Source of the DNA: Phycisphaerales bacterium
GTDB lineage: Bacteria; Pseudomonadota; Gammaproteobacteria; Competibacterales; Competibacteraceae
Reading direction: 5' to 3'
DNA length: 7,188 bases
Assembly: GCA_014879435.1 (NCBI GenBank)
Contig: JACSSB010000130.1
Location: forward strand, 1 to 7,188
The stretch's first letter is position 1. Each line of letters starts with the position of its first letter. Made by a program: the position numbers and the translations under genes. Below the pieces are notes generated by a model. The model was not told the DNA's origin. It saw only the letters and a list, made by a program, of their open reading frames with translations, and did no database searches. Below, in pieces: positions 5,875-7,188 of this stretch.

Positions 5875-6486
5875 TCAAAAATTGGGGAAAAGAGTGTGTG
5901 TATCGCCGGGTGGGATGAAAAGATTTTCGCCATCCGACCAGATATCGTCATTAATAAGGAACTTGCAGACGATTTGGCCTTCTTTGTGATCGTTAGTGGT
6001 CCATACCCAGACATCGTTTTCGACGTTTTTCATTTCCACGCCGACATCCCAACTGAGACCGGCGCCCTCGCCACGGATAAACAGCTTGTTCCCAAATCCG
6101 ACGTCGTATTTGGCAACGATGACCGTGGCCATCGCATTGCTTAATTTTTTAGGGATGGCCACCGAAGTTTTGGTGGTTTTGGCCGGTACTGGTTTTTCGT
6201 CAGGCTTAGCGGGTGCTGGTTTTTCGTCAGGTTTAGCGGGTGCTAGTTTTTCTTCAGGTTTGGCAGCGGCTGTGGTTTTGGCGGGTGCTGGTTTTTCGTC
6301 AGGCTTGGTGGGGACTTCAGCCTTGGCGGGAGTTGGCACCACAGGCTGTGGAATTTCGGCCTTGACCGGTACGCTTACTTTTGGTGCGCTTGCTTTTTTC
6401 GTGGTGGTCCCGGTGGTGGATTTAGCGGTAGTTTTCTTGGGACTCTTGCTCGTTGTCGTTGCGGTAGGTTCTTTCTTCTTTGGCAT
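5875..6486 (-). CDS. Lys/Pro/Ala-rich repeat protein with C-terminal CBM48/CBM20-like domain
   Basis: The product has 203 residues in two parts. Residues 1 to about 117 are low-complexity Lys, Thr, Pro and Ala, starting MPKKKEPT, and include 9-residue units of the type KPDEKPAPA at about 61-103. They resemble histone-H1-like or AlgP-like tails. Residues 118-203 form a compact domain: ATVIVAKYDVGFGNKLFIRG, GLSWDVGVEMKN, DVWVWTT, CKFLINDDIWSDGEN, ending FPNF. The order 'G..LFIRG.G..LSWD.G..M', a W-x-W strand, and 'KFLIND..W..GEN' resembles the Ig-like starch/glycogen-binding modules of isoamylase N-termini and AMPK-beta. The family is not one I can name and binding is inferred from fold resemblance only. 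There is no signal peptide, so the product is probably cytoplasmic. The start is supported by GAGG (6495-6498) 8 nt upstream. The gene converges with the oxidoreductase and diverges from the esterase-like gene. Confidence 0.82.
   Translation of the reverse strand: MPKKKEPTATTTSKSPKKTTAKSTTGTTTKKASAPKVSVPVKAEIPQPVVPTPAKAEVPTKPDEKPAPAKTTAAAKPEEKLAPAKPDEKPAPAKPDEKPVPAKTTKTSVAIPKKLSNAMATVIVAKYDVGFGNKLFIRGEGAGLSWDVGVEMKNVENDVWVWTTNDHKEGQIVCKFLINDDIWSDGENLFIPPGDTHTLFPNF
6191..6316. repeat. In-frame 27-bp repeats encoding KPDEKPAPA-type units
   Basis: Units lie at 6191-6217, 6218-6244, a diverged one at about 6245-6271, and another at about 6290-6316 after an 18-bp interruption. The first two differ at only one of 27 positions (a C/T change within the Lys/Pro-coding part), which suggests recent duplication. 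Each unit is 9 codons, so gain or loss keeps the frame and changes only the length of the basic/Pro-rich tail. Confidence 0.85.
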
Positions 6487-6542
6487 GAATCGATCCTCAA
6501 ATAGCTTGATTGCAAGATGGAAGTATTAAGCTTTTGCCGTTA

Positions 6543-6565
6543 AGGTGACTTTTTGAGTCTAACCT
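6543..6565. promoter_or_regulatory. Imperfect inverted repeat between two divergent genes
   Basis: AGGT-GACT (6543-6550) and AGTC-TA-ACCT (6556-6565) are complementary apart from a 2-nt bulge. The element sits in the 176-bp spacer between the repeat-protein start (6486) and the esterase-like start (6663). It could be a shared operator. No convincing -35/-10 pair was found in either direction in this spacer. Confidence 0.22.
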
Positions 6566-6662
6566 AAGCGCGAACAAGTCTCCAAACGGCTCATGGTGTT
6601 GATGAGTAGTGTGAATGAGCGCGTGTCATTTTTGAATCTAATTTAAATCCAACTTGAGCCAT

Positions 6663-7188
6663 ATGCGCGTACTTGAGCATGGTTTTTCTTTTGATCCGAC
6701 TTATGGCTACGATTTACCCGCGCTGCTGGCGGTAACGCCGCCCATCGAGCCATCTGATTTCGCCGATTTTTGGCGCGATTTATACGCCCATGCCCGCGCT
6801 GTGTGCGTCGCGCCGGTATTGCGGGAAATCTCTAGCTCACATGCGCATGTTCGTGTGTTCGAGGTGGCATTCATTTCATTGGATGGATTTCGGATCAAGG
6901 GGTGGTTGACTCGGCCACGCTACGAGCCAGTCGAGCGCGGCATGGTGGTGGGCCATGGTTATGGTGGCCGAGATGGCCCGGATTTTCATTGGCCCATCCC
7001 CCGAACGGCGATGTTGTTTCCTTGTGCCCGTGGGATTTCTCGCAGTGTTTGTGCCGAGATTTCAGCCTATCCCGATGCGCATGTGCTGCATGGAATCGAC
7101 ACCCGCGATCAGTATGTGCATGGTGGCTGCGCCGCAGATATCGTGTGGTGTGCGGCTTCGGCATTGCTGGAACTGTTTCCAGTAGCAG
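6663..7188 (+). CDS. Acetylxylan esterase-like (CE7/AXE1-type) alpha/beta hydrolase, N-terminal part, 3' truncated by the window edge
   Basis: From the ATG at 6663 the frame stays open for 175 codons to the window end. An in-frame TAA at 6639-6641 bounds it upstream, and the only other candidate start is a TTG at 6654. The order of elements follows the AXE1/cephalosporin-C deacetylase family: an N-terminal helical segment with SDFADFWRDL (31-40), a strand pair VRVFEVAFISLDGFRIKGWL (63-82), the oxyanion-loop region GMVVGHGYGGRDG (93-105), an RG-containing segment CARGISRS (121-128), YPDAHVLHGIDTRDQYVHGG (136-155), and the helix DIVWCAASALLELF, which in the family precedes the nucleophile elbow. 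The catalytic Ser, Asp and His would lie beyond the window, so activity cannot be judged. Family members deacetylate xylan fragments, sugars or cephalosporin C. There is no signal peptide, so it is probably cytoplasmic. The upstream Shine-Dalgarno sequence is weak (GAG at 6656-6658). Confidence 0.75.
   Translation, partial: MRVLEHGFSFDPTYGYDLPALLAVTPPIEPSDFADFWRDLYAHARAVCVAPVLREISSSHAHVRVFEVAFISLDGFRIKGWLTRPRYEPVERGMVVGHGYGGRDGPDFHWPIPRTAMLFPCARGISRSVCAEISAYPDAHVLHGIDTRDQYVHGGCAADIVWCAASALLELFPVA

Noticed and set aside
5996..6529. 177-codon plus-strand frame rich in Gly, Ala, Val and Leu opposite the repeat protein
   Set aside because: It is the mirror of the Lys/Pro/Ala repeat coding on the minus strand; the hydrophobic composition is a by-product of the repeats and the C-terminal domain supports the minus-strand gene.
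6506..6530. TTGATT plus TATTAAG as a promoter for the esterase-like gene
   Set aside because: The spacing is about 12 bp, too short for a sigma-70 promoter, and the position would leave a leader of more than 120 nt.
6895..7164. 89-codon minus-strand frame near the right edge
   Set aside because: It is antisense to the open esterase-like frame; its His/Arg-rich composition has no recognisable pattern.

Overview
The window reads as ordinary chromosomal DNA of a proteobacterium, most likely a gammaproteobacterium. The evidence is a FimV-type peptidoglycan/pilus-assembly domain at the left edge, a Pseudomonas-like long-form threonine synthase, AGGAG-type ribosome binding sites, and dispersed repeats of the GTCATTCCCGC/GCGGGAATCCAG type that are common in this phylum. 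Base composition looks like a moderate 50-55% G+C by eye, and no genus can be named from this stretch. There are no tRNA or rRNA genes, transposases, phage genes or CRISPR arrays.

Layout from left to right: (1) the 3' end of a plus-strand gene for a short FimV-like protein, closed by a good intrinsic terminator. (2) A minus-strand pair: an AMP-forming fatty-acyl-CoA ligase (979-2655) and, 38 nt downstream of it, a small exported protein with a carboxypeptidase-regulatory-like beta-sandwich (356-940). A perfect 9-bp triple tandem repeat fills the gap between them. (3) A 352-bp gene-free spacer holding the ligase leader with an 8-bp hairpin and three REP-like palindromes. (4) thrC on the minus strand (3008-4417). 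(5) A divergent promoter region, then a plus-strand FAD-dependent oxidoreductase of the protoporphyrinogen oxidase/amine oxidase fold (4606-5811). (6) A convergent junction with a palindromic hairpin. (7) A minus-strand gene for a Lys/Pro/Ala-repeat protein ending in a carbohydrate-binding-like (CBM48/CBM20-like) domain (5875-6486). (8) Divergent from it, the first 175 codons of an acetylxylan-esterase-type alpha/beta hydrolase that runs off the right edge.

The genes do not form one pathway. The ligase activates fatty acids, ThrC makes threonine, the oxidoreductase is of unknown substrate, and the last two genes may both concern carbohydrates, though only adjacency and fold suggest this. thrC is not preceded by a homoserine dehydrogenase gene as it often is. 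I do not see convincing evidence of an undescribed multi-gene system. The most unusual items are the repeat-tail/CBM-like protein, the very short FimV-like C-terminus, and the REP palindromes, whose stem shows a compensatory base-pair change.
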